Below are positions 37,801-52,603 of a stretch of 64,000 nt of DNA, piece by piece. Each line of letters opens with the position of its first letter. Position 1 is the first letter of the stretch. The DNA lies in assembly GCA_023846275.1 (NCBI GenBank), contig JAIUJO010000087.1:79501-143500 (forward strand), read 5' to 3'. Source of the DNA: Vanilla planifolia. Its lineage: Eukaryota; Streptophyta; Magnoliopsida; Asparagales; Orchidaceae. The notes under the pieces were generated by a model that saw only the letters and a program-made list of their open reading frames with translations, was not told where the DNA came from and made no database searches. A program made the position numbers and the translations under genes.

Positions 37801-40800
37801 ATTATAATAAATAAAATATTTTAAAAATATAAAAATAAATATTTAATTTGATAGAGTTTGTTGAGATGACTCCAATAACGTTCACATTGTCTTAATCAAA
37901 CCTTGTTTAAAAATACTATAAATTAATTAAGTAAATTACCACAAATAATAATAAATTATTTTTATATTAAGTAAATATCTATTAAAATTGAGAAGAGATA
38001 AACTTAAGTAATGTCATATCGTCAAATCAAAGAATTTTAAAGGTCACATGAGATTAGATTAAGTGTTAAATAGTATAACAAAATAAAAGTAAAAATTTTG
38101 ATGAAATAAGATAAATTGTACATGAAAGATGTATTGAAATATACGAAGAAGATTGAGTGTAACATCCTTGATGATCAAATTAGGTATTAATGAAATGTCT
38201 TATAAAGCATGCCAAAAGCCTAAAATAATATATTGTTTAAAAATATAAAAAAGGCATTTTTTTGTTAAATAAGGCTCATCAAAACAAGACTAACGACTTG
38301 TGCTTCATTTTGATCAGACCTCGTTTAGAATTATGGTGAAGCACAAAAATAAATTATTATTTTAAAATTAAGAAAATATATTTTAAAGTTGATTTTAGAA
38401 AAATTAAATCAATACAATATATCCAAATCTAGGTAATGCAAAGGTTATAATGTGAGAACTTTGAAAAGAAATGAGACAAATTATCCTAGAAGATTGTGTT
38501 CAAAGATAGTAAAAAGTTAGAGTTAACAACCTCGATTCTCAAATCACGTATGAATAAAAGTTTCTTCAAACATATGCCAAAAAATTAGAAAAAAAAATAT
38601 AAAAAAGAAATAAATTAATATTTAATCGATTATAACTCATTTAGATGAGTCCAATGATATCTGTTTCATCTAAGTTGAATCTTATTTGGAATTACTTACT
38701 ATGAATTCTTAGAGTTAATAAATAAAAATAATAAGAAATCATTATTTTAATAATGAGTTAATATATATTAAAGTTGAAATGAGCTAAATTAAAGTAATAT
38801 AATTTAACAAAATCAAAAGGATTTTCACACAAGATGAGATAAATTTATAGGAAAGATGAATTCTAAGAGACAAAAAAGATGGACTATAATATCCTCGATT
38901 GCCAAATTTGATATGAATCAAATTATCTCATAAAGCTATCCAAATTTTAAAATTTAGCTTATGTAAAAATATAAAAACGATTACTTAATTAGAAGAGCTC
39001 ATGAAGACCAATGCAATGATTTTTGTTTTGTTTCAATCTAATATCTTTATTAATTTTTAGAAATTACCAAAACAAAAAGCATAAATAATAATTAATTATT
39101 ACTTAAAAATTAATAAAATGAATTTTATCACTAAAATGAGATAAATTGAAACAATATGATACGATCAATTCAAAGCAATGCAAAGGTCATACAAGAGAAG
39201 ATTTACAATTACATAGTTATATAGCTAAATCAAAGCAAAAAGGTTGAAGAAATTAGATTAATTGTATGACAATGTTGCATTCCAAGATGTTGAGGAGATA
39301 GTGTATAACATCCTCAATCATGAAATCATGTATGAATCAAAATTGCTGATAAAACATACAAAAATTATAGAAAATGGAATATTTAAAAATTTAAAATAGG
39401 ACTATTTAATTAGATGGAGGTCATGGAGACAAGTATAATGGTGTTTGTTTCATCTCAATTAGAATTTGTTTGGAATTACTAAAACTATCAAAGTAAATAA
39501 GAATAAATAATAACAATTATTATTTTTTATATTTAGTAAATTTATATTAAAGTTAAAATGAGATAAATCGAAACAATTTAGTTTGACCAAATTGACGTGA
39601 TGTAAGATCACACAAGAGGTGATTTTAGAGTTAAATAGTAAAATAACCAAATCAATGATACAAATTTTAAGGAATGAGAAAAATATTTTGTCAAAGTCAT
39701 ATTCTAGGACACTATAGGGATTTATGACAAAATTCTCAATCACCAAATCATATAATTTAAAAATACAAAAATAATAGAAAATAAAAGTATTTAAAATATA
39801 AAAAATGAAAAATTAATTAGATATTTCTTATCAAGATAAGTCTAATGATTTTGTTTTTTTCAATTAAACTCTATTTCTAATTATTATGAATTAGCAAAAT
39901 AAATATTCATAAATATTAATAAATTATTATTCAAATTTGAAATTAAAATATAATAAAGCTAAAATGGGATAAATTGTAGAAATATAACATAAAAAAATCA
40001 AGATGATGTAAAGGACATATAAGAATTGAATTTGAGTTTTATAATAATTTAACCAAATAAAAGCAAAATATTTGAAGAAATGAGATAAAGTGTTCCAAAA
40101 GTTGCATTCCAATATACTACAGGTATCGATATATGATCAAAAAATTAGATACGCGTCAGAATGACATTTAAAGTGTGTTAAAACCAATAAAAATAAAATA
40201 TTTAAAAATATTAAAATAATATTCTATTTTTATATGGCTTTCTGGAGGGTCCATCGATATTTCTTTGTTTCGATCAAACCACGTTTGGAATTACCACAAA
40301 TTTTAAAATTAAAAAGGAATAAATAATAATATATTATTATTTTTTGAACAATAAAAAAATAATATGTTGAAGTTAAAATGAGATTAATTAAAACAATGTT
40401 ATAAAATAAAATTAAAGGATGTAAAAGTTACATAAGAGCTTAAGTAGAATTTCATAGTTGTTTAACTAATATTAAGTAAAAATTTTGAAGAAATGAGAAA
40501 TTATTTGTGAAAGTCATATTCCAAGAAACTAAAGAGATCAAATGTAATATCTTTGATTATCAAATAAATTATTAATAAAAATAACTAGCAAAAGATGTCA
40601 AAATCATATAAAAAAGTATTTAAAAATATAAAAGTCAATATTTAATTAGATGGGACTCATAAAAAATAGGCCAAATGATAATTTGTTATTTTAATGCTAT
40701 ATAAATGTATATATCAAAACTTAAATGAGATAAATTGAAACAATGCAATATGTCAAAATCAATTCATTGTAATAATCACACGAGAGTAGATTTACAGTAA

Positions 40801-43800
40801 CATATTAATATATCCAAATCAAAATCAAAACTTTAAATAAATGAGATAAAGTTTATGAGAAAATTCCTTTCCAACATATTAAAGCAAAAAAAGTAACATC
40901 ATTGATAGTTGAAAAAAGTACGAATGAAAATATCTCGTAAATAAATAAACATGAATATTAATAAATTAGTGTTAATATTAAATAAATATTTAGTAAAGTT
41001 GAAATGACATAAATTGAAATAATGTAATAGAACCAAATCATGTCCATTTAAAGGATGCATGAGAGTAGATTATGAGTTACATAATAATACAATAAAATCA
41101 TAGTAGAATAAGATAAATTATATAGAAAAGATGTATTCCAAGATACTAAGGAGATCTAGTGTAACATCTCCTATAATAAAAGCAAGTAATAATCAAAATA
41201 TCTCTTCAAAAATTCTAAATGTTTTAAAAAAATATATTTGAATACTATAAAATGGAATATTTAATTTGATATAACTCATCATGATGAATCCATGGATGTT
41301 TGTTTCATCTCAATTGGACATTGCATAGAGTTATTATGAATTATAAAATGAAATAAACATAAATGATAGTAAATTATTATTTTTAATATTAATCTAATAT
41401 ATATTGAAGTCAAAAAGAGAAAAACTAAAGGAATATAATATAGCTAACATAAAGCATTATAAAGGCCACATAATAGGAGATTAGAGTTATAAATCAATTT
41501 AAGCAAATAAATGCAAACAATTTGAAAAAATATGCTAAATTTATAAACAAGTTTCATTACAAGATATTAATGAGGCCTAAAGTTAAATCCTTCATCAATA
41601 AATCAAGTACAATTACAAATGCCTCATAAAATAAGCCAAATCCAAAGGGAATAAAATATCAAAAAAATTTTAAAAAGAATAATTAATAAGATTAAGCTTA
41701 TCTAAATGAGTCTAATGACATTTTTTGTCTCAATCAAACTTCATTTGAAGTTACTAAAAATTGCCAAAGTAAATAAAGATAAATAATAATAAAATATTAT
41801 TTTAATATTAAGTAACTATATAACAGAGTTGAAATGAGATGCCATGAAGCAAAGAAATTTAACCAAATCAAGCTGATGTAAAGGTCACACAAGATGAGAA
41901 TTAGAGTTTCATAAAAATATAAAAATTACTTTTAAAATAAGATAAATACATAGAAAATAAACTTGTAAAAAATTAAAATTGAACATTTAATTTGATAAAG
42001 TTTGTTTAGATGATTCAACATGTTTGTTTCATCTATATGAGATCTTATTAAGAAAATATATATTTTAACTAAAATGAGTTAAATTGAAGCAATGAAATAC
42101 AAGCAAATAGAAGAGACACAAAGGTCAAAAAGCATGATAATTAGAATTTTGTACTAATATAACAAAATTAGTTTAAAAAATTGATGAAATGAGATGAATT
42201 ATTTTAATGTAAAGCAAATTTCTTTTCAATCTAAAATGAGATAAATTGAATTACTATAGTTGAACCTAATAAAGGTGATGAAAAGGTCATGTGAGAGTAG
42301 AATTAGAGTTTAATATTATTATAAACAAATGAATATCAAAGTTTTGAAGAAATAAGTAAAAAATGTATGAGAAGTTGTATTCTATGAAACAAAGGGGAAT
42401 GAGTGCAGCATCTTAGATCTTCAAATCTATTACAAATTTAATTGCCTCATAAATAATGCAAAAATCATATAAATAAAATAATTTAAAAAATATAAATAAA
42501 TTTTAAATTAGATAGAGCTTCTTAAGATGAGTTGAACAATATTTATTTCATCTCAATGGAGCCTTGGTTGTAATTTTTTGTGAATTACATAAATAATTAG
42601 GATAAATAATAATAAATTATTTTTTAAAATATTAAGTAAATATAAATGAGATAAACTATAGCAATACATTAAAACAAAATCAAAGCATTATGAATGTCAC
42701 ACAATATGAAAGTTAGAGTTACATAGTAACATACATAAGCAAAATAATAAATTTGAAAAAATGATAAATTACATAGGAAAATTTAATTCAGAATAGCTTG
42801 TAAAGCATACCACAATATGATAGCATAGAATATTTTAAAAATATTTAAGAAATGAATATTTAATAGGATAAAGTTTATCGATATGAGTTAATAACATTTG
42901 TTTTGCATACGTGTGCATGTACATGCATGCATTTGTTTGTGTGATCATGAGTGCACATGTGTGTGTACGCATATATACATTTGTGTGTTTTTGTTTGTAC
43001 GTCTACATATATGTGTGTATGGATTTGGGTGCGTGCATGTGCAAGTGTCTATGCTTGTGTGTGTCTAATTGTTTGGACTTCTGTGTGTGTATATGTTTGA
43101 TAGTGTGAGTATGTGTGTGTGTACATCTGTGTGTGTGCATTTGTGTATGTGTGAGTGTGTGTGTGTGAGCATATGTGTGTGTGTCTATGTTTTTGCATGT
43201 GCCTGTGCATAAGCATCTGTGTGTGGACATGTTTGCATGTTTTCTATGTGTGTATGTGTGTGTGTGCTTCTATGTGCATATGTGTGTATGTATGTGCTTG
43301 TGTGTATGCATTTGTGTGTGAACATTTGTGCACGTGAATGCACATGTGTATTTATGCATGTGCTTGGGTGTGTTATCTATGTTTATATGTGTATGTGCTT
43401 ATGTGTGTGTTCCTGCATGAGTGTGTGTGTGTATGCTTAAGTACGCGAGTCTATGTGCGATGTGTGTTTATGTTTGTGTGTGTACATGCATGTGTGCATG
43501 GGTGTGTTTGTTTGCATGTGTTTGTGATTGTGTGGATGTGTACCTACTATTGTACATGTGCATGTGTGCTTGTGTGGGTGCATATCTATGAGATTATGTG
43601 ATTTCTTGTGGATGTTTGTGTGCATGTATATGCATTTGATCATGTGTGCATGTGCATATGTTTGGATGTGAATTTAATTGTGCATGCATGTCATTGGGTA
43701 CATGCTTGCGTGTGTCTTTGTGTGTGTGCATTGTGTGCACTTGTGCTCTTGTGTGCATGTGTGTGTGTGTGTGGGTGGGTGTGAGCATGTGTGTGTGCAT

Positions 43801-45423
43801 GTTTGCATGCATGTGTGTGTTGTGCTTTCATGTTTCCACACATAGGTGTATGCTTATGTGTGTGTAATGTGTGTGTGTCTATGTGCATATGTGTGAGTGC
43901 ATGTGCAAGTCTGAACGCTTGTGTTTCCTTGTGCATTTGTGTGTGTGTGCATCCATGTGTGTATGCTTGTGGATGTATGTGTGCATGTGTATGTATGTTT
44001 TTGTGACTTTTGTGTGTCCATTTTTGTGTGTGATTTTGTATGTGTATGCATGTAGACATGTGTTCATGTGCCTGCAAAAGTGCTGACATGTGTGCATGGG
44101 CCATTACATGCATTTGTGCATTTTTGTGTGCATGTGTGTGTTTGTGCATGTGCAAGAATGTGTTAGTTCATACATGTATTTGCATATAGGTGTGAGCTAG
44201 TGTGTGTGCATGTGTGTGCATATGTGATTGCATACATGTATAAATGTATGTGTGTCTTTATGTGCACATACAGTTACGGGTGTGTGCATGTGTGCACCAG
44301 TGCATGCATTTGAATATGTTGTTTGTGTACATGTTTGCATATGTGTGTTTATGTATGTGTGGGGATGTGTGGGTGCATGCATGTGTATGCTTGTGGGTGT
44401 GAGCAAGTGTGTGTGTGGGTGCGCATGTCTTTGAATGTGCATGTGCATTTGTGTTTGTCTATCCATGAGCATGTGTGCAATCATGTACTTTGTGTGTGTT
44501 TGTATGTATGTGTGTATGTCCATGTGTGTTCGTGTGAGTTTGCATGTTTGTTGTTTGTGTGTGTTGCTATATGTGAGTACATGTGTGCCTATGTGCCTAT
44601 GTGCTTATGTGCACATAGCTACATGCATGTGTGCAAATGTGAATGTCTTCATGTGCATGTGTGTGCATGAGTTTGTGGTTGTGTGTGTGTGCATGGGTGG
44701 GTATGTGAGAGCATATGTGTATGGGGTATTTATTTGTGTGAGCAAGCATGTGTGTGTATGTGTGTGTGTTCATTTTTATGTGTATTATGTATGCTTATGT
44801 TCATGTGTGGGTGTGTCAGTGTGTATGTGTCTATACGCAAGTGTGTGTGCCCATATGTGCATGCATGTGTGGATGCATATGTGAATGTTTATGCATGTGT
44901 GTTTGTGTATGTGTGTGTATGTGTTTGTGCTTATGTTTGTGAGTGTTTACTTATGTGCATGTCTATGTGTGTTTGTGTGCACCTATATGTGTATGTGCAT
45001 GTGTGTTTGTGAATATATGTGTTCATGTTTATCTCAGCATGTGATTGTGTGCGTATGTTTTCATGTGCATGGGCATGTGCATGTGCAGATGTGTGTTTGT
45101 GTGCATAGGCATATGTGTGTGTACACCTGTGTCTACGCATGTGTGTGCTTTATGTGTGTGCAAGGGTGTGTGTGCATGTGTGTGTGTATAGTTGTGTGTG
45201 CATGTGCATGTGTGTGTGTGTGCAATGCATGCATTTTTGCATGTGCATCATTGTGCATGTGTGTGTGCACCTATGTGTGAGCGTGCTAATGTGTTTGTGT
45301 GTGTGTACATGCACACATGTGTGTATATGTGTGTACATTTGTGTGTTTGTGTACATAAGTGTGTGCATATATGTATTTGTGCGTGGGTGTGTGCATGTGT
45401 GTTTGTGCAAATGCATGTGCCTG

Positions 45424-47300
45424 TGTGCATGCTTTGTGCTTGTGTATTTGTGTGTGCACATATGTGCATCTTTATCTATATGTGTGTACATGAGTTTCAT
45501 ATCTATTTGTTTTCATGTTAGTCTATTTATGAATGAATGTGTGAGCATTTGCATGTAATTTTGTGTGATTTTGTGCTTGTATGTGAGCAAGTTTGTATAT
45601 GTGTGTGTGTATGTTTGTGTGCATGTGCATGTGTATGAGTGCATGGGTGCATGTGTGTGTACATGCATGTTTGTTTGTTTGCACTTATGTGTATGTGTTT
45701 GCATGTGTGTATGTGAGCATGATTGTGTAGCTATGTGTGCATATATTCTTGTGTGTATGCATGTTTGGGACATGTATGTGTGTCAGGCTAGTGTGCAAGC
45801 ATGTGTTTACTTGTGTATGTTTGCATGTGTGGGTGTGGGCTTGTGTGTGTGTGTGTGTGTGCATGTGTACGTCTACATACTTGTGCCTATGTGTGTGTGT
45901 ATAAGTGTATGCATGCACCTATTTGTCCATGCGCATGTGTGTATGTGCATTTGTTTGTGCATGTGATTATGTGTGAATGCACATTTGTGTGCATGTGTTT
46001 GTGTGTGTGTATGTGTGCATTCTTATGTGTATGCAAGTGCATTATAGGTTGTGTGTTTGTGAGAGCTTATGTATAGATTTGTGTATGTATAGATGAGTTT
46101 GTGTGTAGATGTGCATATGTGTGTGGGTGTGTGTGTTGGTGTGTGTCCATATGTGTGTATGCAAGTGTGCATGTGTGTGCACATTCATGTGCGTGTGTGC
46201 TTGTGTGTGCACATTCATGTGTGTGTGTGCATATAAGTTTGTGTGTGGATGTGCATCTATGTGTGTGTGTGTGTGTTTTGCATGGACGTGCTTGTGTGTC
46301 TCCGTATATGTGTGTGCGTGTGTGCATATTTGAGAGTGTGGCATTGTGTTTGTGTGTGTGGTAATGCATGCTTGTATGGATGTGTTTATTTTTTTTTGTG
46401 CACATTTGTGTGTATGTTTGTGTACATGTGTTTGTGTGTGTCAGTGCATGCATGTGTGTGTGTGTGTGTGTTTGTGTGCATGCTTTGTATATGTGTATTT
46501 GTGTGTGCATGTATGTGCATCTATGCATGTGTCTATGTGCGTGAGTTACTTGTGTGTGCATGTGTGTGTATGTGCATAAAGGTACATGCATTTGTGTTTG
46601 TAAATGTATGTTTTTATATGAGCCTTTCTATACATGTGTCTATGCATATGCATGCATGTGTGTAAGTTTGTGTATGTGCATATTTATGTGCATGTATACG
46701 TGGGCCCATGTGTGTGTGCATGCATATATGTTTGTTTGTGTATATGTGTATGTGTGTATGTCTGCATGTGTGTTTGTACCTATGTGTCCATGTGTTCTTA
46801 TGTTTATGCATGTTTGGGTCATGTCTACATGCCATGCAAGTGTGCAAGCATGCATGTGCATGTGTACATGTGTGTTATGTTGGTGTGGGCATGTACGTAA
46901 GTTTGTGTGTGTGCATGCACACGTATGTATTATTGCAAGCATGTACAAATGTGTTTGTGCGTGCATTTGTATTTTTTGTGAACATGAATGCATGTGGGTG
47001 TATGCATATTTGAGTGTGTGTTGTGTGTGCGTGTCTTCTTATTTGCATGTGTGTATGTGTGTGTCTCTTTACGTGTGTGTGTATGTATGCATGTATATGC
47101 ACATGTATGTGTTTATGCATGTGTATGTGTGTGTCTGTGTGCATGTGAGTGCATGTGTGTACTTGCATGTGTGTATACATGTATATGCATATATTTATGT
47201 GTGCATGCACACATGTCTGTGCATTTGTGCATAGCTCTTATTCTCACAAAAGTGTTGGTGTTTATTTGTGCTTGCATGTGCGTGTTTGTGAGCATTTATG
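45424..47300 (+). repeat. About 1.05-kb tandem duplication in the TG array
   Basis: TGTGCATGCTTTG followed by TATTTGTGTGTGCA is at 45,424 and 46,475, and GCATGTTTGGG followed by CATGT is at 45,769 and 46,809. The offsets are 1,051 and 1,040 bp, and the distance between anchors within each copy is 345 and 334 bp. The collinear order supports a diverged tandem duplication rather than chance similarity of simple sequence. Confidence 0.75.
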
Positions 47301-48845
47301 CTTATGTGCATCCGTGTGTGTGATTGTGTAAGAGCTTGTCGGTGTATTTGAGCCTGTTTGGGCGTGTGTTTTTTGCATGTGCTATTGTTTTTGTGTGTGT
47401 CAATCCATGTGCATGTGTCTGTGCATGTGTTTTATATGTGTGTGGAAGTATTTGTGTGTAAATGTGTTTTTTGTGTTGTGTGTGCATTTTTGTGTACATG
47501 TGTTTGTGCATGTGCATGCCTATGCATGTGTCCATGTGCTTGTGTGTGCATGTGTGTATGCATGGGTGCATACATGTATAGATTTTTACATGTGACATGT
47601 ACATGTGTGAGTGTATGGCTATGTGTGTGTGTGGGTGTGTGAGTGCATTTGTGGGTGCATGTGTGCATGTGCACTTATGTTTAAGTGCAAGCATATGTGT
47701 GTACATATTTGTGTGTTATGCATCTGTACATGCTCATATTTTGGCATGTGCGTATGTGAGTGTAATTAATGTATGCATGCATGCCTATGTGTGTGTGTGT
47801 GTGTTTATGTACATGCATGCTTGTGTCTATGTTTGCAAGTTTATGCTTCTATGTGTGCATGTATGATCTTGTGTGTGTGTGTGGGTATGCATTTGTGATT
47901 TTGCATGTGTGTGAGAGTGAGTGTGTCCATGTGTTGTTGCATACATGCATGTGTACATATGTTTGTGTGTGTCTACATGCATGTGCTTTTGTGAACTATA
48001 TGCATGTGTTCTTGTGTTTGCACGTATTTGCATGTGTGTGCACATGTGTATATTCATTTGTGTTTGCATGTGTGTGTGCTTGTACATGTGGATGTGTGTC
48101 TTTGCATGAGTGCATGTGTATGCATGTGCATGTGTTTTCATGGGGGTAAATGTGATCATGTTTGTACTTGTGTGCATGCAAGTGTGATTTTGTGTGTGTT
48201 TGCATATGCATGTGTCTGTGCATAGGGATATTTTTGTGTGTGTGTGCATGCAAGTGTGTGATTGTGTGTGTGTTCTTGTGAGTCCGTATTTGCATGTGAA
48301 CATGTGTGTGTGTGTGTGTATGTATATGTGTGTATTATTCTTGCTTATGTGCATGTGTGTAGGTTTGGGTGTGAGTGTGTTTGAGTGCATGAGCTTACAT
48401 ATGTGTGTGCATGCACAAGTGTTTATCATTGTGTATGTTTGTATGTGTGCATGTGTATTTGTGTGTGTGTACATGTGCATGCATGTTTCTATGTGTATGT
48501 GTGTGCAGACATAGGTGTCAGTGTGGGTGCATGTGTATGCAAGTGTGTAAGAGTATATGTGGGATAGTGCTTGTGCACGTGTATACATTTGTCTTTGCCA
48601 ACATGTATATCATGTATCTATGCATGTATATATGTGTGTGTGTGTATGCACACACATGTGTATATAAGGGTGTGTGTGTGTGTTCATGAATGTATTTACA
48701 TACATGTATGCATTTTTGTGTGAGTGTAGGCATGCATGCATATGTGCTTGTGTGTACATAAGTGTATGCATTGGTGCATGCTTGTGCGTGTATGCATATG
48801 TGTGTACATGTGCGTCTACAAGTGCATGTGTGCGAGCCTATAAGC

Positions 48846-49129
48846 ATGTGTGTGTGTGTGCGCATTTGTATGTGTGCTTTTATACATATGTTTGAGTTCA
48901 TGGGTGCAAGTCTATATTTCTATGTGTGTGTGTGTGAGTATGTGTGTTTGTAAGTACTCATGCTTATGTATGTGTGCATGTGTGTGTGTGTGTGCATTTG
49001 TATGTGTGCTTCTATACATATGTTTGAGTTCATGGGTGCAAGTCTGTGTTTCTATGTGTGTGTGTGTGAGTATGTGTGTTTGTAAGTACTCATGCTTATG
49101 TATGTGTGCATGTGTGTGTGTGTGTGCAT
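48846..49129 (+). repeat. 132-bp tandem duplication, recent
   Basis: The blocks GCATTTGTATGTGTGCTT, ATACATATGTTTGAGTTCAT, GGGTGCAAGTCT and AGTACTCATGCTTATGTATG occur in the first copy (from 48,862) and again 132 bp later (from 48,994). Only a few substitutions separate the copies, so this is much younger than most repeats in the array. Confidence 0.93.
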
Positions 49130-49573
49130 ATTTGAGTGTGTGATTATGTGTCTATGTATGTGCATGTTTGTGTATGCATGTGTACATCTATGTATGTGTG
49201 CTTGTTTACCAATATGCATGGGTTTGTGTATATGTGAGTCTATGTGCATGCATGTGTGGGCAAGCATGTGTATGTGTGCATGTGTATTCTTGTGTGTGAT
49301 TGTGTGTGCATTTGTTATGTGCATGTGCATGTGTCTATGTATATGTGTGTTTGGGCATATGTGTGTGCATGTCCAAGTGTTTATATGTGTTTGTTCATGA
49401 CTATGTGTGTAAGTGTGTGTGCATGTACATGTGTGCAGGTGTTTATGTTCTTCTATATCATCTATGTGTGTGAATGTGAGAGTGTGTGTGCATGCATGTC
49501 TATTCATTTTTGCATTGTTCATGTGTGCATCTATATGTGTTTTGTGCATATGTGTGTGTGCATGTGTGTTTCT

Positions 49574-49705
<132 letters not shown>

Positions 49706-52568
49706 CATTTTTGGTTGTTAGTGTAGGTGTGTGTGTTTGCATTTGTACATGCATGTGTCTGCATGTGTGTGCATGAATGCATGTGTGACATGTAATCACA
49801 TGCTTGTGTGTATGTATGTTCATGTGTGTGTTGCTGTGTGCTTATTTTTAATGCATATGTGTGTGTGTGTGTGTATGTCTATATTCATGTGTGTGGGTAC
49901 GTTTGTATGTGTGTGCTAGTATACCAATAGTTTTGTGTCTATGCATGCTTGTTAGCATGAGTACTTGTTTATATGTGCGTGTATGTGTGCATTTGTGCAA
50001 GTTTGTGCGTATATGTGTGCATGAATTTTTATGCATGTGTGTGTGTTTATATGTGTATGCATACATGTGTGTGCAATTATATGCATGTGTAGGAGCATCT
50101 GTGTCTTCATGTGTGTTAGTGTGTGCATGTGTGTATGCATACATGTGTTAGGTTTGTCCATATGTCTTTGAATACATATTTACGTGCATGTGTTTATGTG
50201 TGTGTGTGTGTGTGTATACATGTTTGTTTCTACGTGTGTGTTTGTGCTTGCAAGTGTGCATGCACATGATTACATGTGTGCTTGTGTATGACCATATTCA
50301 TATACTTGTGTGTGTGTGTATGTGTGCGTGCATGTGCATCTACATTTGTGTATGTGTATGTATATGTTCATGCACGCATGAGCTTATCTGCTTGTACATG
50401 TGTCTATTTGTGTGTTTTTGCATTGGTGTGTGTGTAATCTTATGTGTGTGCGTCTACATGTATGTGGGAGCATGTTTGTGTGTGCATGTACTTTTGCATG
50501 CATGTGTGTGTGAGGGCACGCTTCTATGTGCGTGTGGACGGGTATGCCTTTTATGTGCATTTAAATATGTGCATATGTGTCTACAAGCTTGTGTGAGTGT
50601 GTGCACATGCTCGTGTGCATGCATGCATATGTGCATGTGTATGCATAGGTACGTGTGTGTGTGTGCATGGATGCATATGATTGTATGTGTGTGTGTGTGT
50701 GCATGCATGTTTGTTTCTGTGTATGTCTTTGGGCATCTGTGCTTTTTTATCTATTTGTGCATTCATATTTGTGTTGACATAGGTGTGTGTGCAAGCATTT
50801 GTGCATAGATTCATGTGAGCATATATATGTGTGTTTGTTTGTGTGCATGTGCATGCATGTATGTGCTTTGTCTTGTGTGTGTCTGTGCATGTATGTTTGT
50901 GAGCATGTTTACATGTGTTCATATGGAGGTGTGTGTGCTTGTATACATGTGTGTACAGGTGTGCATGCATTTGTTTGTGTGCAGCTATCCACATGTGTGC
51001 TTCTATGCATGTATGTGTCTTTGAGTGTGTGTGCATGTGTGGGTGCATGTTTGCGTGTATGCATGCGTGCATATATGTGTGCATATGTGTGTGTCTGTGT
51101 GCTCGTGTGTGTGTGTGACTGCCTGTGTGTGATAGTGGATGTGTTCATACATGTGCATATATTTATGTGTGTGTGTGTGTGTGTGTTCAACTAGATGCAT
51201 ATGTGTGTGTCCTCATCCACATGCATGAATAGATGCATATGTGTGCAACTATTTGTGCTTGTGTGTGTGTGTGTGCATGTGATGTAAGGTGTGCATATAT
51301 GTGTATGTGTGTGTGCTTACATGTGAATGTGTATGTGTGCGGTTGTGTGTGTATATGAGTGAGTGTATGCTTAGGCACGATTGTGCACGTGTGTGTGTTT
51401 GTGTAAGCATGTGTACATGTGTGTGCATATGTGTGAATGTGTGTGCATGGATTTGCATGTATGTGTGCATGTGTGTGATTGTGAGCATGCATGGTGTGTT
51501 GTGTGTGTGCAAGTGTGGATGCATGTAAATTCATTTGTGCATGTGCAAGTGCATGCACATGTGTTTGGATATGTGTATGCATCAATGTGTGTGTGCATAT
51601 GTGCGCATTTGTACATCTATGCATGTCTTTGTGCGCATGTGCATGTGTGTGCATGCCTATCTATAAGTGTCTATGTGTGCGCATATGCATATGTATACAT
51701 GTATGCGCACTTTTGTGTGTGTCTGTGTGTATGTCCATGTGTATGCATAAGCATGAATGTGCGCATGTGTGTGTACAAGTGTGTTTGTGCAAGGCTATGC
51801 TTATGTACATATGTGAGTGTGTGTTTGCATTCTTGTGCACATGTGTGCATGCTTTTTCATGCATGTGCATGTGTGTACACATGTATGTGTTTTTTTATGT
51901 TTACGTGTGTGTGTGTGTGCTTGTACATATTCGTGCACATGTTTGCATAAGCACATGTGCAACTTTGTGTGCGTGCATGTGCATGTGTGTTTTTATGTGC
52001 TTATGTTTGTGTGGGTGCATAAGTGTGTGTGTGTTTTTATGTATGTGCATGCATGTGTGAGTGTGTTTGTGTGCATGTGTATCTTTGTAAATCTTTGTGT
52101 GTTTTCATGCACATTAGGTGTATGCACATTTTTATGTGTGTGCATGTGTGTGTGTATGTATATGTGTGTGTTCATGTGTATGCAGATGTGTTTACACATG
52201 TGTGTGTGCGTGCATGTGCTCATATTTACATGTGTGTAAATGCACAGGCATGTGCATGTGCTCATATTGTGTATGAATGTGCGAATGTACATGTTTGCAA
52301 GCACATGTCTTTATTCATACTTTTTTATTTGTAATTACATGCCTCTATGTGTGTGTGTGTATGTGTATATGCATGTGTGTATGTGTGCATATATGAGTGA
52401 CTGTTCTGCATGATTGTATCTATGAGTATGTGTACATATGCATGTGTGATTATGTGTGGGCATTTATTTGTGTGCACGTCTATGTGTGCGTGTTTGTGCA
52501 TATGTTTTTTTTTATTTACGTGTGTGTGTGTGTGTGTGTGCATGTGTGCTTGTGCTTAGTTGACCATT

Positions 52569-52570
<2 letters not shown>

Positions 52571-52602
<32 letters not shown>
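52571..52602 (+). repeat. Pure TG microsatellite, 16 units
   Basis: Thirty-two bases of uninterrupted TG inside the degenerate array, within copy 1 of the 1.7-kb repeat. The corresponding place in copies 2 and 3 is shorter or interrupted, so it is a local expansion. Confidence 0.9.

Positions 52603-52603
<1 letters not shown>

Larger units (their letters stand above)
27051..42904 (-). repeat. 400-bp AT-rich satellite, block D (reverse)
   Basis: The longest single-orientation block, about 40 monomers by length. The switch at about 27,050 is a diverged fold-back: forward GATTTGGTTATATTATTATG meets reverse AACACAATATAACTCAATCA, so flanks on both sides come from the same monomer region. Boxes include CATTCCAAGATACTAAGGAG, GATCAAGTGTAATATCCTCG and AATATAACCAAATCAAAGC. 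The block holds a long AT tract (30,739-30,818), a perfect palindrome (33,472-33,675) and several internally deleted units, e.g. near 35,030-35,090, 36,680, 37,025 and 40,680. It stops mid-monomer at about 42,904. Open frames up to 95 codons (39,459-39,746, minus) are low-complexity and not conserved between monomers. Confidence 0.9.

Noticed and set aside
39459-39746. 95-codon minus-strand frame and other 60-95 codon frames in the satellite
   Set aside because: They sit at different phases in different monomers, are low-complexity Leu/Ile/Phe/Asn-rich, and are not preserved between copies.
10288-42904. CRISPR array or other regularly spaced prokaryotic repeat
   Set aside because: Whole roughly 400-bp units repeat with divergence and variable length. 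There are no short identical repeats with unique spacers, and the context is a plant nuclear genome.
10288-42904. LTR retrotransposon explaining the AT-rich block
   Set aside because: No paired LTRs, primer-binding site, polypurine tract or pol-like coding. The periodic boxes fit a satellite better.
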